NCBI GenBank assembly: GCA_030578315.1
Contig: JAUQQL010000005.1
Span: forward strand, 1-49,917
Direction of reading: 5' to 3'
DNA length: 49,917 nucleotides
Source: Thermodesulfobacteriota bacterium
GTDB lineage: Bacteria; Desulfobacterota; Thermodesulfobacteria; Thermodesulfobacteriales; Thermodesulfobacteriaceae
Shown here: positions 7,777 through 15,954 of the stretch, one piece after another
Numbering within the stretch: the stretch's first letter is position 1
Layout: each line of letters opens with the position of its first letter
Notes under the pieces: generated by a model
What the model was told of the DNA's origin: nothing
Database searches by the model: none
The model's input: the letters and a program-made list of their open reading frames with translations, nothing else
Position numbers and translations under genes: made by a program

Positions 7777-8646
7777 TTAAGTAGGAAAAAAAATCCCCTC
7801 TTGGTAAAGTTCGGCTGAATCATTTTTGACTTTAAAATAAGCCTTTTTACCGATTATCAAAGGATAATTATTTTTTATATGTCCAAAAGGGAAGTCGTAT
7901 CCAATAGGAATATTTTCGGGTAAAAATTCTCTCACACTTTCTAAAAATTCGAGAGGAGAAACCTTACCCAAGGAACCCAAAAAAAGTCCTTTTAAGTTCT
8001 CTTTCTTAATGACCAAAAAAAGCTGTAAAAAAGCCCTTTCTAATCTGTAGAGTTTTTCTTTAGTATCCTCTATAAAAAGAAGAAAAGGTTCTTCTAGATT
8101 AAAATAAGGGGTTCCACAAAGACTTGCTAAAGTAATTAAGTTTCCTCCTAGTAAAATTCCTTCTCCTTCTCCCTCTTGAAAAGCTTTTCCTTGAAGAAAA
8201 TTATCTTTTCCCATAAATACTACCTTTTGAAGTGCATCAAGAGCAGTTTTGTTTAAGGTGGGAAGATTTACTACCATAGGAGCGTGAAATCCTAATTTTT
8301 TGAATTTTTTATAAAAGTAAAGATGTAAAACCGTAACGTCACTGAATCCTATTAAAAGAGGAAAAGGGCTTAGTATTTTAGAAGAAGTGTTGAAAAGTTC
8401 TTCCATATAAGGAATTAATTTAATAGCTCCAAAACCACCTCTAGTTGCCCATATATGTGAGAATTCTTCACTATTTAAAATTTCAAAAAGTAAGAAAGCC
8501 CTAAAAGCTGATGGTTCTGGAGAGAAGTCTACAAAGGACTTATAAGGTAATTTACAAGATCTTAATATTTTTAAAGCCTTTTGAAGAAGGGTAGGGGAAG
8601 GGGGGCTAGAAGGAGAAAAAAGAGCAATTTTTATCTTTTCTTCCAT
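7777..8646 (-). CDS. LD-carboxypeptidase-like S66 family serine peptidase
   Basis: This 289-residue protein matches the LdcA/MccF family, which trims muropeptides or hydrolyses related amide-linked compounds. The catalytic serine is Ser102 in IGFSDVT. A glutamate follows near residue 193 (LFIEDTKE) and the histidine near 256 in DFPFGHIKNNYPLIIG, completing the Ser-Glu-His set. ATRGGFGA at about 67-74 is the conserved N-domain loop. The ATG at 8646 lies 16 bases inside coaX. A cell-wall recycling role is the family default; no neighbouring wall genes support a choice between LdcA and MccF. Confidence 0.87.
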   Translation of the reverse strand: MEEKIKIALFSPSSPPSPTLLQKALKILRSCKLPYKSFVDFSPEPSAFRAFLLFEILNSEEFSHIWATRGGFGAIKLIPYMEELFNTSSKILSPFPLLIGFSDVTVLHLYFYKKFKKLGFHAPMVVNLPTLNKTALDALQKVVFMGKDNFLQGKAFQEGEGEGILLGGNLITLASLCGTPYFNLEEPFLLFIEDTKEKLYRLERAFLQLFLVIKKENLKGLFLGSLGKVSPLEFLESVREFLPENIPIGYDFPFGHIKNNYPLIIGKKAYFKVKNDSAELYQEGIFFPT

Positions 8647-9395
8647 AAAAAATAAAGGCCTTCTAGAATAAGATAAGGTTCAATTTTTTCAATTTTTCTA
8701 GAAAAAGGTGCTATTAAATAAGCCAATCCTCCTGTAGCAATAATTTTTGGACAGGTATTCATTTCTTCTTCAAGCTTTTCAATAAGATAATCAGTAAGTC
8801 CTGTAAACCCAAAAATAAGACCGCTTTTCAAAGCTGAAATCGTATCTCTTCCTATAGCTTTTGAAGGTGGTATAGAGAGGTCTATTTTAGGAAGCTTAGC
8901 TGTTCTCTTAAATAAAGCTTCAGTTGCAATATAAATTCCAGGAGCAATGGCACCTCCTAAGTAAACTCCTTCTTTTGACACACAATCAAAAGTTATTGCA
9001 GTTCCAAAGTCTACTATAATAAGAGAAGTTCTATACTTTTCCCACCCGGCTAGAGCGTTAACCAATCTATCTGCCCCTGCTTCCAAAGGATATAAAAGTT
9101 GGGTAGGAATGTTTACTGTAGTTGCGTCAGCTACTAAAACTTCTTTTTCTAGCCACTTTTTACCTACTTCTTGCCAATATTTTAACAAAGGTGGAACTAC
9201 ACAAGAAATTGCAATACCTTCTAGATCTTTAAGCTTAAGCTCGAAAAGCTCTAAAAAGTTTTTAAGTAAAACTAGAAGTTCTTCAGAAGAGGCAGGAATT
9301 TGAGTTTTAAACCTAAAAAGGGCTCTAAGAAAACCGTTCTTTTCAAAAACTCCACAAACTGTAGAAGTGTTTCCAATATCAACAGTTAGAAGCAT
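8631..9395 (-). CDS. coaX: Type III pantothenate kinase
   Basis: This 254-residue protein phosphorylates pantothenate in the first step of coenzyme A synthesis. It shows the ASKHA phosphate-binding loop VDIGNTST at residues 5-12, the GADRLVNA motif, DFGTAITFD and the glycine-rich GGAIAPG loop, all typical of CoaX rather than CoaA. Length is normal. Its ATG at 9395 overlaps the end of prmA by 17 bases and it overlaps ldcA downstream, so the three genes form one tight transcript. In many bacteria coaX lies beside birA; that partner is not here. Confidence 0.95.
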   Translation of the reverse strand: MLLTVDIGNTSTVCGVFEKNGFLRALFRFKTQIPASSEELLVLLKNFLELFELKLKDLEGIAISCVVPPLLKYWQEVGKKWLEKEVLVADATTVNIPTQLLYPLEAGADRLVNALAGWEKYRTSLIIVDFGTAITFDCVSKEGVYLGGAIAPGIYIATEALFKRTAKLPKIDLSIPPSKAIGRDTISALKSGLIFGFTGLTDYLIEKLEEEMNTCPKIIATGGLAYLIAPFSRKIEKIEPYLILEGLYFLWKKR

Positions 9396-10233
9396 TTTCT
9401 ATAAGCCAGCAAACCCAGCCATCTTTTTCTTTCCTCCAAATAACCTTACACGGGAAAGGAGTTAGAGCTTGTTTAAGTTCTTCTTCCATAGAAACCACAA
9501 AACCTGAAACTAAGTAATACTTAGAAGTCCAAAAAGAAGGAAGCCCAAAAAGGTCTAACAAAAGTCCTTTATAAAGATTCCCCAACACCAGTTCAACTTT
9601 AAAAGGAAGAAGTTTTTTGATATCACTTTCCACAACCTCTGCATGAAGCCTGTTTATGTAAAGATTGTGTTTAGTAACTTTTATACAGAGAGGGTTTATA
9701 TCTACAGCCATAACCTTACTTCCTAGTTTACTCCAGAAAAGAGTTAATATTCCAGAACCACATCCGATATCTAGTACTGTTTGAGGTTGCCCAAAAGATT
9801 TAAAAAATTCCCAACTATTTTCTAACATAAGAGAAGTAGTAGGATGAGTTCCTTCTCCAAATACTACACTAGGATCAAAAACTATATCCCAAGTTCCCTC
9901 ATACCAAAGTGGGGCTATCTTAAAAGGACCTACTTCAAAAGGTTTAGGGATTCTTTTTTCGTTCCATTCAGAATATTTAACTTTTTGTTTAATATCAAGT
10001 TCTAGATTGTAACATTTGATAAGCTCGTTCACTAGGTCATCTTTTTCTTTATGAAAAAACAGAACACCTATTCCATCTTCTTCCCAGTATCCAATTAAAT
10101 CCTCTTCGTCAAATTCTCTTAAAGCAGGATGAGAATTTTTAAATCCATAAATATAAAGGTCTTCGTATTTTTTATAATTGCCCCTAAGCATTTTTAATAT
10201 TTTTAATTTTAGTATTCTTTTAAAAAAACACAA
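9379..10233 (-). CDS. prmA: Ribosomal protein L11 methyltransferase
   Basis: This is a SAM-dependent methyltransferase of up to 284 residues that modifies L11. It has PSVVFGEGTHPTT, the SAM loop VLDIGCGSGILTLFWSKLG and LGNLYKGLLLDL, all PrmA-like. The N-terminal recognition domain is present but diverged. The frame opens with TTG at 10233, which has GAAGG twelve bases upstream. The first ATG is at 10191 (270 residues) without a visible Shine-Dalgarno sequence, so the start is uncertain. It heads the prmA-coaX-ldcA operon and diverges from hinT. Confidence 0.88.
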   Translation of the reverse strand: MCFFKRILKLKILKMLRGNYKKYEDLYIYGFKNSHPALREFDEEDLIGYWEEDGIGVLFFHKEKDDLVNELIKCYNLELDIKQKVKYSEWNEKRIPKPFEVGPFKIAPLWYEGTWDIVFDPSVVFGEGTHPTTSLMLENSWEFFKSFGQPQTVLDIGCGSGILTLFWSKLGSKVMAVDINPLCIKVTKHNLYINRLHAEVVESDIKKLLPFKVELVLGNLYKGLLLDLFGLPSFWTSKYYLVSGFVVSMEEELKQALTPFPCKVIWRKEKDGWVCWLIENASNC

Positions 10234-10274
10234 GTTTTTAAGATACCTTCACTAAAATAAGGCTAAAAAAAGTA

Positions 10275-10302
10275 TTGACACTATTTTTAATAAAGGTATA
10301 AA
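10275..10302 (+). promoter_or_regulatory. Promoter of hinT
   Basis: TTGACA at 10275-10280 and TATAAA at 10297-10302 are separated by 16 bases, giving a leader of about 65 bases before hinT. Confidence 0.6.
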
Positions 10303-10338
10303 ATTAAAAAAATTAGAAATTGTTGAAAAAATTAACTT

Positions 10339-10362
10339 TTGACAGATTTTAAAAATTGTCAA
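10339..10362. promoter_or_regulatory. Imperfect palindrome in the hinT leader
   Basis: TTGACA (10339-10344) and TGTCAA (10357-10362) are inverted copies; 20 of 24 bases of the segment are self-complementary. The right arm abuts the Shine-Dalgarno AAGGAGG (10361-10367). It may be an operator or an RNA hairpin that limits ribosome access. Confidence 0.4.
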
Positions 10363-10373
10363 GGAGGTATTAA

Positions 10374-10715
10374 ATGAGCTGTATTTTTTGTAAAATTATA
10401 AATAAAGAAATTCCTTCTAAAGTTGTTTATGAAGATGAAAAAATTATAGCCTTTGAAGATATTAATCCTCAAGCTCCTTGTCATATTTTGCTAGTGCCTA
10501 AAAACCACATTTCAACTCTTTTAGAGATAAAAGAAACAGATAAAGAACTTATTGGACATCTTTTTTTTGTAGCTAATCAAATTGCAAAAGATAGAGGTAT
10601 TGCTGAAAGAGGTTTTAGAGTTGTCGTAAACTGTAATGAGGAAGGTGGACAAAAAATTTTTCATCTTCATTTTCATCTTTTAGGTGGTAGAAGACTTAGT
10701 GATGCTATGGGATAA
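10374..10715 (+). CDS. HIT-family purine nucleotide hydrolase (HinT-like)
   Basis: This is a 113-residue cytoplasmic protein of the HIT superfamily, which hydrolyses adenosine phosphoramidates. It carries CIFCKIINKEIPSKVVYED at the N-terminus, a usual zinc-type CxxC, and the active-site HLHFHLLGG near the C-terminus. The ATG at 10374 follows AAGGAGG. It is a single-gene unit with its own promoter. The last 36 bases overlap the end of metG on the other strand, and the tail RRLSDAMG differs from the usual GGRxLxWPPG ending. Confidence 0.93.
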   Translation: MSCIFCKIINKEIPSKVVYEDEKIIAFEDINPQAPCHILLVPKNHISTLLEIKETDKELIGHLFFVANQIAKDRGIAERGFRVVVNCNEEGGQKIFHLHFHLLGGRRLSDAMG

Positions 10716-12236
10716 TTTTTCCATTTCTATTCTTGGGAAAAGAGGTTTACCTTTGGAAATAGTTGTTGAAGAAGAAAGAAGAGAAAAATTCCAGACCATA
10801 TCCCAGGTTACGGAGTTTAAATTGATTCCAAGAGTTTTGAGTATAATTTGAGAAGTTTCTGGAGTTACAGGATAAAGAGCAATTGCAAAACTTTTAATTC
10901 CTTCTAAAAGAATTTTTAATACTGTACCTGCTTTTTCTTTAGCTCCTTTTTTAATTAATTCCCAAGGAGCCTTTCTGTCAATGTAAACATTAGCACTTCT
11001 TATAGCTTGCCATAGCCTTTCTAAAGCTCTATGAAATTGAAAATTTAAGAAATACTTTTCATAATCCTTTAAAGCTTTTTTAACGGTTTCAAGAAATTCT
11101 TCGTCTAAAGGACTTAAACTGCTTGCTTCAGGAATAGTTTTAAAATACTTTTCTACCAAGTTAAAACTTCTATAAATTAAATTGCCGTAATCGTTAGCTA
11201 AATCTGCATTTATTCTCTGAACAAAATTAGAAAAATTAAATTCCGCATCGTATCCGAAAGCCATTTCTCTTAAAAGAAAGTATCTTAACTGATCTTTTCC
11301 ATACTTTTCAGAAATTTCTATTGGTTCGACTATGTTTCCTAGGGATTTTGACATTTTAAGTTTATTCACCAACCAATATCCATGAACCAAAAGTTTTTTA
11401 TACATTGGTAATTCCATAGCTTTTAACATTATAGGCCAGTAAACTGCATGTGGTTTAAGTATGTCTTTAGCTATGAAATGATGAGCCTCTATCCACCAAT
11501 CCTTCCACTTTGGGTTCTCTGGATAACCTATTCCTGTTAAATAATTAATTAAAGCGTCAAACCAAACATAAGTAACATAATCTCGATCAAAAGGAAGTTC
11601 AATTCCCCAAGAAAGTCTGCTTTTTGGTCTTGAAATACAAAGTGGAGGTAATTCCTCCTCAAGAAGGTTTAAAACCTCTTCTCTATAAAATTCAGGATAA
11701 ATCACCTCATGGTGCAATAAGTAGTATTTCAACCAATTTCTATATTTTTCCAAATTAAAAAAATAATTTTTTTCCTTTACATAGATAGGAGCTACCTTGT
11801 GGTCTTGACATTGACCTTTTTCATCAAGTTCTTTAGAAGTTAAAAATCTTTCACATCCTATACAGTAGTATCCTTCATACTCATCTAAGTAGAATTCTCC
11901 CTTTTCGTAAAGTTTTTGAAGTAATGTCTGAACAACCTTTTTGTGAGATGAGGAAGTGGTTCTTATAAAATAATTATAAGATATTTTAAAATAATCCCAA
12001 GTTTTTTTAAAAGCTAAACTTATTTCATCTACCAACTCTTCTGGAGTTTTGTTCTTTTCTTTAGCAGTTTTTTGAATTTTATCTCCGTGTTCGTCTGTAC
12101 CAGTTAAAAAAAATACTTGCCAACCCTTGAGTTTAAAAAATCTAGCTAAAACATCTACTACTATTGTTGTATAAGCATGTCCTAGGTGTGGATAAGCATT
12201 TACATAATAAATAGGAGTTGTAAGATAAATTTTCAT
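10680..12236 (-). CDS. metG: Methionyl-tRNA synthetase
   Basis: This 518-residue enzyme charges tRNA-Met. Class I marks are the HIGH-type PHLGHAY near residues 16-22 and KMSKSLGN in the middle. A single zinc knuckle is visible as CIGCERFL followed by GQCQDH. The C-terminal tRNA-binding/dimerization (EMAP-like) domain is absent, as in short bacterial forms; a separate copy may exist elsewhere. The protein extends beyond the usual LFPRIE ending into sequence that overlaps hinT. The ATG at 12236 begins 3 bases after the ricT stop, at the end of a six-gene operon. Confidence 0.96.
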   Translation of the reverse strand: MKIYLTTPIYYVNAYPHLGHAYTTIVVDVLARFFKLKGWQVFFLTGTDEHGDKIQKTAKEKNKTPEELVDEISLAFKKTWDYFKISYNYFIRTTSSSHKKVVQTLLQKLYEKGEFYLDEYEGYYCIGCERFLTSKELDEKGQCQDHKVAPIYVKEKNYFFNLEKYRNWLKYYLLHHEVIYPEFYREEVLNLLEEELPPLCISRPKSRLSWGIELPFDRDYVTYVWFDALINYLTGIGYPENPKWKDWWIEAHHFIAKDILKPHAVYWPIMLKAMELPMYKKLLVHGYWLVNKLKMSKSLGNIVEPIEISEKYGKDQLRYFLLREMAFGYDAEFNFSNFVQRINADLANDYGNLIYRSFNLVEKYFKTIPEASSLSPLDEEFLETVKKALKDYEKYFLNFQFHRALERLWQAIRSANVYIDRKAPWELIKKGAKEKAGTVLKILLEGIKSFAIALYPVTPETSQIILKTLGINLNSVTWDMVWNFSLLSSSTTISKGKPLFPRIEMEKLSHSITKSSTT

Positions 12237-12239
12237 AAT

Positions 12240-13097
12240 CTAATCCTCCTCCAAAACCTTGAAAAACTCTTCTGTTTCTTTTTCAGAAATTAACTCCTCC
12301 TTCAAATGTTTTAACTTTTCCATAGGAAGTAATATAACTTCACCTTCTTTACTTTCTAAATAAACTATCCTTTGAAAAATGTTATATTTAATTAATCTGT
12401 AACTTTTTTCTTCTATTTTAATCTTGGTTCCTACCTTAGGGAAGCCTTCTAGAGCTTCTTTGTATAAGTCCTCTTCATAGGCAATACAGCAAAGTAATCT
12501 TCCACAGGGTCCTGAAATTTTGTTAGGGTCTAAAATAAGGCCCTGTTCTTTTGCCATTTTAATAGAAAGTGGAGCAAACTGGGTTAAAAATTTAGTACAA
12601 CAAAACTCTTTTCCGCAATATCCTATACCTCCTATAAGGGTGGTCTCGTTTCTTACTCCTATCTGTCTCATTTCAATTCTCATTCTCAAAGCACGAGCTA
12701 GTTCCTTAACCAGTTGTCTAAAGTCAATTCTTCCTTCTGCAGTGTAGTAAAATATAATTTTGCTTCTATCAAAAAAGCAATCTACCCTTACTAGATTCAT
12801 CTCCAGACCTAGTTCTTTGGTAAATTGCTTACAAAATTCCCAACCCTTTTCTTCAAGTTCTAGTTTTTTCTCAAATTCCTCTATTTCTTTAGCATTAGCT
12901 TTTCTTAAAACCACAGGTATGCCTTTTATAGATAAAGGCACTTTATAAGAAACTTCAGTTAAAATAAAAACCTCTTTTCTTCCTTCTGGAAGTTCAACTA
13001 ACACATAAGTACCTCTAGGAAAAGGTTTTTTAAGTTTTAAAATCCTATCTGGATAGCCCTTTTTAAGAGTTCCCAGACTAAGCCAAGTTTCCTCCAT
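12240..13097 (-). CDS. PSP1-domain protein, RicT/YaaT-like
   Basis: This 285-residue protein has the PSP1 C-terminal region and two conserved cysteine clusters, GYCGKEFCCTKFL and GPCGRLLCCIAYE. In Bacillus YaaT (RicT) these bind an iron-sulfur cluster and the protein joins a complex that guides RNase Y. In other phyla the role is unproved. It sits 3 bases upstream of metG; yaaT and metS are near each other in Bacillus too. It starts at an ATG at 13097, 12 bases after moaA. Family assignment is firm and function is inferred. Confidence 0.88.
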   Translation of the reverse strand: MEETWLSLGTLKKGYPDRILKLKKPFPRGTYVLVELPEGRKEVFILTEVSYKVPLSIKGIPVVLRKANAKEIEEFEKKLELEEKGWEFCKQFTKELGLEMNLVRVDCFFDRSKIIFYYTAEGRIDFRQLVKELARALRMRIEMRQIGVRNETTLIGGIGYCGKEFCCTKFLTQFAPLSIKMAKEQGLILDPNKISGPCGRLLCCIAYEEDLYKEALEGFPKVGTKIKIEEKSYRLIKYNIFQRIVYLESKEGEVILLPMEKLKHLKEELISEKETEEFFKVLEED

Positions 13098-13109
13098 TTT
13101 TTACCTTCT

Positions 13110-14069
13110 TTATCCTCCAATTGCTCTCATAGGCTTCAAGGTAAAATTTTTAAGTCCTTTTTCGGGCTTCTTTTTTAAAGCTAATTCAAAAATTTTTTTC
13201 AAAGAAGTTTTTCTTTCTCTTAAAGCAGATTTTAAATCTATTTCAAAATCTGAAAAAAGACAAGGTCTTAATCTTCCATCTGCAGTAATTCTCATTCTAT
13301 TACAATTTTTACAAATGTGTTCGCTTAAGGGCGAAATTAGTCCTATTTTTCCTAAAGCTCCTTCCCATCTATAACTTTTAGCTGGACCTCCTCCTACTGA
13401 AATTACTGGTTCTAATTTCTTAAAACTTTCCAAGATTCTTTTTACTTCTGCTATATAAAACACCTTGCTTTCGTTCCATAAAGGATTTTTTCCAATGGGC
13501 ATAAATTCTATAAATCTTACTTCTAAAGGTTTGTCTAGAGAAAGTTTTGCTAAATCAATTATCTCTTCGTCGTTAAAGCCTTTTATTACTACTACATTTA
13601 TTTTTATAGGATTAAAACCTACCTCTAAAGCTTTTTCTATTCCCCTTAAAATTTTGTTCAATTCATCTTTACCTGTAAGTTTTTTAAATTTTTCTCTTTT
13701 TAAAGTATCTAAACTTATGTTAATTCTTTTTAAACCTGCAGCTTTAAGAATCAAAGCTTTTTCTTCTAAAAAATAACCATTAGTTGTTAAACTTAAATCC
13801 TCTATTCCTGCAATTTGTGATAATTTTTTAATAAGAACTTCTACATTTTTTCTTAAAAGTGGTTCTCCTCCAGTTAGTCTAATTCTTTTTACTCCAAGTT
13901 CTGAAGAAACTCTCGCTATTTCTTCAATTTCTTCAAAACTTAGAATCTCTTCTGAAGATAGCCACTTCCAAGGTTTTTTACTCTGACAGTAGATACAGTT
14001 AAAGTTACAACGATCAGTGATAGAAATTCTTAAGTATTCTATCCCTCTTCCGTAAGAGTCAACAAGCAT
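13110..14069 (-). CDS. moaA: GTP 3',8-cyclase MoaA
   Basis: This 319-residue radical-SAM enzyme converts GTP to the cyclic intermediate in the first step of molybdenum cofactor synthesis, with MoaC acting next. The N-terminal cluster motif is CNFNCIYC, followed by RLTGGEPLLR and LTTNGYFL. The C-terminal cluster comprises CKNCNRMR and a third cysteine in RPCLFS. The chain ends in the conserved Gly-Gly (RAIGG) required for activity. Its ATG at 14069 lies 31 bases inside the DUF4416 gene. moaC is about 9 kb away in another operon on the same strand. Confidence 0.96.
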   Translation of the reverse strand: MLVDSYGRGIEYLRISITDRCNFNCIYCQSKKPWKWLSSEEILSFEEIEEIARVSSELGVKRIRLTGGEPLLRKNVEVLIKKLSQIAGIEDLSLTTNGYFLEEKALILKAAGLKRINISLDTLKREKFKKLTGKDELNKILRGIEKALEVGFNPIKINVVVIKGFNDEEIIDLAKLSLDKPLEVRFIEFMPIGKNPLWNESKVFYIAEVKRILESFKKLEPVISVGGGPAKSYRWEGALGKIGLISPLSEHICKNCNRMRITADGRLRPCLFSDFEIDLKSALRERKTSLKKIFELALKKKPEKGLKNFTLKPMRAIGG

Positions 14070-14596
14070 TTAAGTTTCTTCCGATAAATTTCTCGTGCTT
14101 GATTAAAAGCCTCAATTATTTCAGGCTGTTTATAATCCGGATATGTCCACGGAAGTTCATTAAAACTCTTATTTTTGTATATCAAGGTTACTTCTGCAAA
14201 AATACTTTTCCCTAAATAAATTCTATGAGCATAATCCTTAAAAGTTGAAAGAACTACTTTAGCTAAACCTAAATATCCTGGATCTAGATTTACTGTTCTT
14301 GAACCTGAAAAAGGAGAAGCAGTTTTTCTTTCTATTTCATAACATTTGTATTTTAACTCTAAAAGATACTCAGGAGGTTTCAGTTTTTCAAAAAAGAAAA
14401 TAGCCTTTTTTAAAGGTTCCCCCATTTCTTTGGCATAATAAGAAGTAAAAGCTGAAAATTCGTATTCAGGAGATTGATGGCAAATTTTTCCAAGATCATC
14501 TTCTAAAAGGGAAAAAAAAGAAGTAACAATCTTTAAGTCTTTAGCTGTAACAGCTAAAAAATAAAGACATGGAGGAGGAACTTTAGGATGAGCCAT
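14039..14596 (-). CDS. DUF4416 family protein
   Basis: This 185-residue soluble protein is recognised as DUF4416 by the N-terminal PKVPPPCLYF, the central SRTVNLDPGYLGLAKVVLST and the C-terminal FNELPWTYPDYKQPE. The family occurs mainly in anaerobic and sulfate-reducing bacteria, and its function is not known to me. The conserved NLDPGY and PWTYPDY segments would be the place to look for a binding site. It follows the Trm112-like gene by 2 bases and overlaps moaA by 31 bases, but no shared pathway is evident. Confidence 0.8.
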   Translation of the reverse strand: MAHPKVPPPCLYFLAVTAKDLKIVTSFFSLLEDDLGKICHQSPEYEFSAFTSYYAKEMGEPLKKAIFFFEKLKPPEYLLELKYKCYEIERKTASPFSGSRTVNLDPGYLGLAKVVLSTFKDYAHRIYLGKSIFAEVTLIYKNKSFNELPWTYPDYKQPEIIEAFNQAREIYRKKLKCLLTLTEEG

Positions 14597-14598
14597 TT

Positions 14599-14790
14599 TT
14601 AAGCTTCTACTTCTTCCATTTTTATAGCAGAATTTACAAGCATTATAGGAACATCTTCTATAATAGGATAAAGAAGTTTACATTTTTTACAGTAAAATCC
14701 TTCTTTATTTTTTCTAAGATAGATTAAATCTCCCTTACATTTGGGGCAACCTAAGACTTTTAGGTATTCCTTTAATTTATTTTCGTTCAT
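14599..14790 (-). CDS. Trm112-like zinc-ribbon protein
   Basis: This 63-residue protein has two CxxC pairs (CPKC near 15-18, CKKC near 34-37) followed by YPIIEDVPIML, the Trm112/UPF0434 pattern. Eukaryotic and archaeal Trm112 activate methyltransferases; bacterial members are mostly uncharacterised. It lies 8 bases after the galT-like gene and 2 bases before the DUF4416 gene. An activator role is possible but not shown by the sequence. Confidence 0.85.
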   Translation of the reverse strand: MNENKLKEYLKVLGCPKCKGDLIYLRKNKEGFYCKKCKLLYPIIEDVPIMLVNSAIKMEEVEA

Positions 14791-14798
14791 GTGTTTTT

Positions 14799-15833
14799 CT
14801 AGAAGTAAGGTCTTAATTTATTAGCTAATTCTTCGGGATAAACTGCACAAACTGGATCTTTAAGTAAGACCTGTACATAAAAAAAGTCTGTTGGATAATT
14901 AATACTGTTAAGATAGGTTCGGGCAACCATTCTGAAGTGGGCTGAAAAATACTTCTGTCCTTTAGGTCCGAAAAATAGCGAACCGTTAAAACTATACATT
15001 TCGTTGTCTCCGTAAAAAGTTAAAACCTTCTTGATTCCCTTAGTTAAGTCTTCCATGTGCTTCTCAGTAAAATCATCTAAAGTATAAACTTCGGGAAAAA
15101 TACACATTATTTCTCCTAAGGTTCCTGAAGACACGAAAGAACAGATCCAGTGCCCGGAACCTAATTCTGCTATATATCTTTCTCCTAATTTTTTTTCCTC
15201 TTCTATTAAATCCATCCAGAAATTGGACTTATTTTCGTTGTAATAACTTTCAGAAGCTCTTAGTTCATCCATATACTGATTTCCAGGAGTTTTAGAAGCT
15301 AAGTATTGCTGATGGGGATGAACAATACTGCTTCCTGAAGGAGGCATATAGTTCCATCCCATAAGATAATAAGGAATTTCTGGATGTTTTTTTTGAACGA
15401 TTTTTAAAAATTCTATTCCTAAAGAAATAGTATCTAAAATTTGTTTTTCAGTAAATTCGTTGACCTTTACTAAATGTGCATCGGTCATCACTATTACCGA
15501 GCTAAAAAGGTCGTAAGGGTAAAGATTGGAAAAAAGATAAGCCTCCCCTTTAGTCATCCTTCCTTCGGGTAAAATTTCAGGAGGAAACTTAGGAGTAAAC
15601 TTATTTCTAGTTTCGGGACAAAAAGGACAAAAACCCCGAGTTTCAGGATTAATATAAAGGTCAAAATTTAGTTTTTGAGGAGTAATTCCTCCAAAATGAC
15701 ATAATCTACCGGTTCTTTTAGTAAGAGGGTCAATTCTTATTTCTATAGGACAGGCTGTTTTTTCAAAGTTTTTTCTAGGGTCCAAAATATAACTTTCTGC
15801 TTTTTCTTTAATAAATTTAATTTTTTTAGACAT
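14799..15833 (-). CDS. GalT-like HIT-superfamily nucleotidyltransferase
   Basis: This 344-residue protein resembles galactose-1-phosphate uridylyltransferase. A zinc-type CPFC is near residue 69 and the HPHQQ active site is near residues 172-176 (SSIVHPHQQYLAS); the second histidine of this motif is the nucleophile in GalT. No galactose genes are nearby, so the sugar or nucleotide substrate is uncertain. I prefer ATG at 15833, which has GGGGG nine bases upstream, over the TTG at 15848 that opens the frame. It is the first gene of the operon ending in metG. Confidence 0.8.
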   Translation of the reverse strand: MSKKIKFIKEKAESYILDPRKNFEKTACPIEIRIDPLTKRTGRLCHFGGITPQKLNFDLYINPETRGFCPFCPETRNKFTPKFPPEILPEGRMTKGEAYLFSNLYPYDLFSSVIVMTDAHLVKVNEFTEKQILDTISLGIEFLKIVQKKHPEIPYYLMGWNYMPPSGSSIVHPHQQYLASKTPGNQYMDELRASESYYNENKSNFWMDLIEEEKKLGERYIAELGSGHWICSFVSSGTLGEIMCIFPEVYTLDDFTEKHMEDLTKGIKKVLTFYGDNEMYSFNGSLFFGPKGQKYFSAHFRMVARTYLNSINYPTDFFYVQVLLKDPVCAVYPEELANKLRPYF

Positions 15834-15856
15834 CTTAAAAACCCCCAATTTTAAAG

Positions 15857-15902
15857 TTTCTTAATTTTTAAGAAATTTTATACTACTCCCAGACTAAGTC
15901 AA
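15857..15902 (-). promoter_or_regulatory. Promoter and leader hairpin of the galT-like operon
   Basis: Reverse-strand TTGACT (plus 15897-15902) and TAAAAT (plus 15875-15880) lie 16 bases apart. Just downstream, TTTCTTAA (15857-15864) and TTAAGAAA (15868-15875) form a perfect 8-base inverted repeat overlapping the -10 edge, which could be an operator. Confidence 0.5.
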
Positions 15903-15941
15903 TAGAAGAAATTTAGGCTTTCGTTTTTTTCTTCCAAATGT

Positions 15942-15947
15942 TAGAAT
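15942..15947 (+). promoter_or_regulatory. Extended -10 element directly before the YihY gene
   Basis: TGTTAGAAT ends at 15947, seven bases before the ATG at 15955, so the transcript would start at or next to the start codon. The -35 region is weak. No Shine-Dalgarno sequence is present. Confidence 0.4.
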
Positions 15948-15954
15948 ATTCAAT

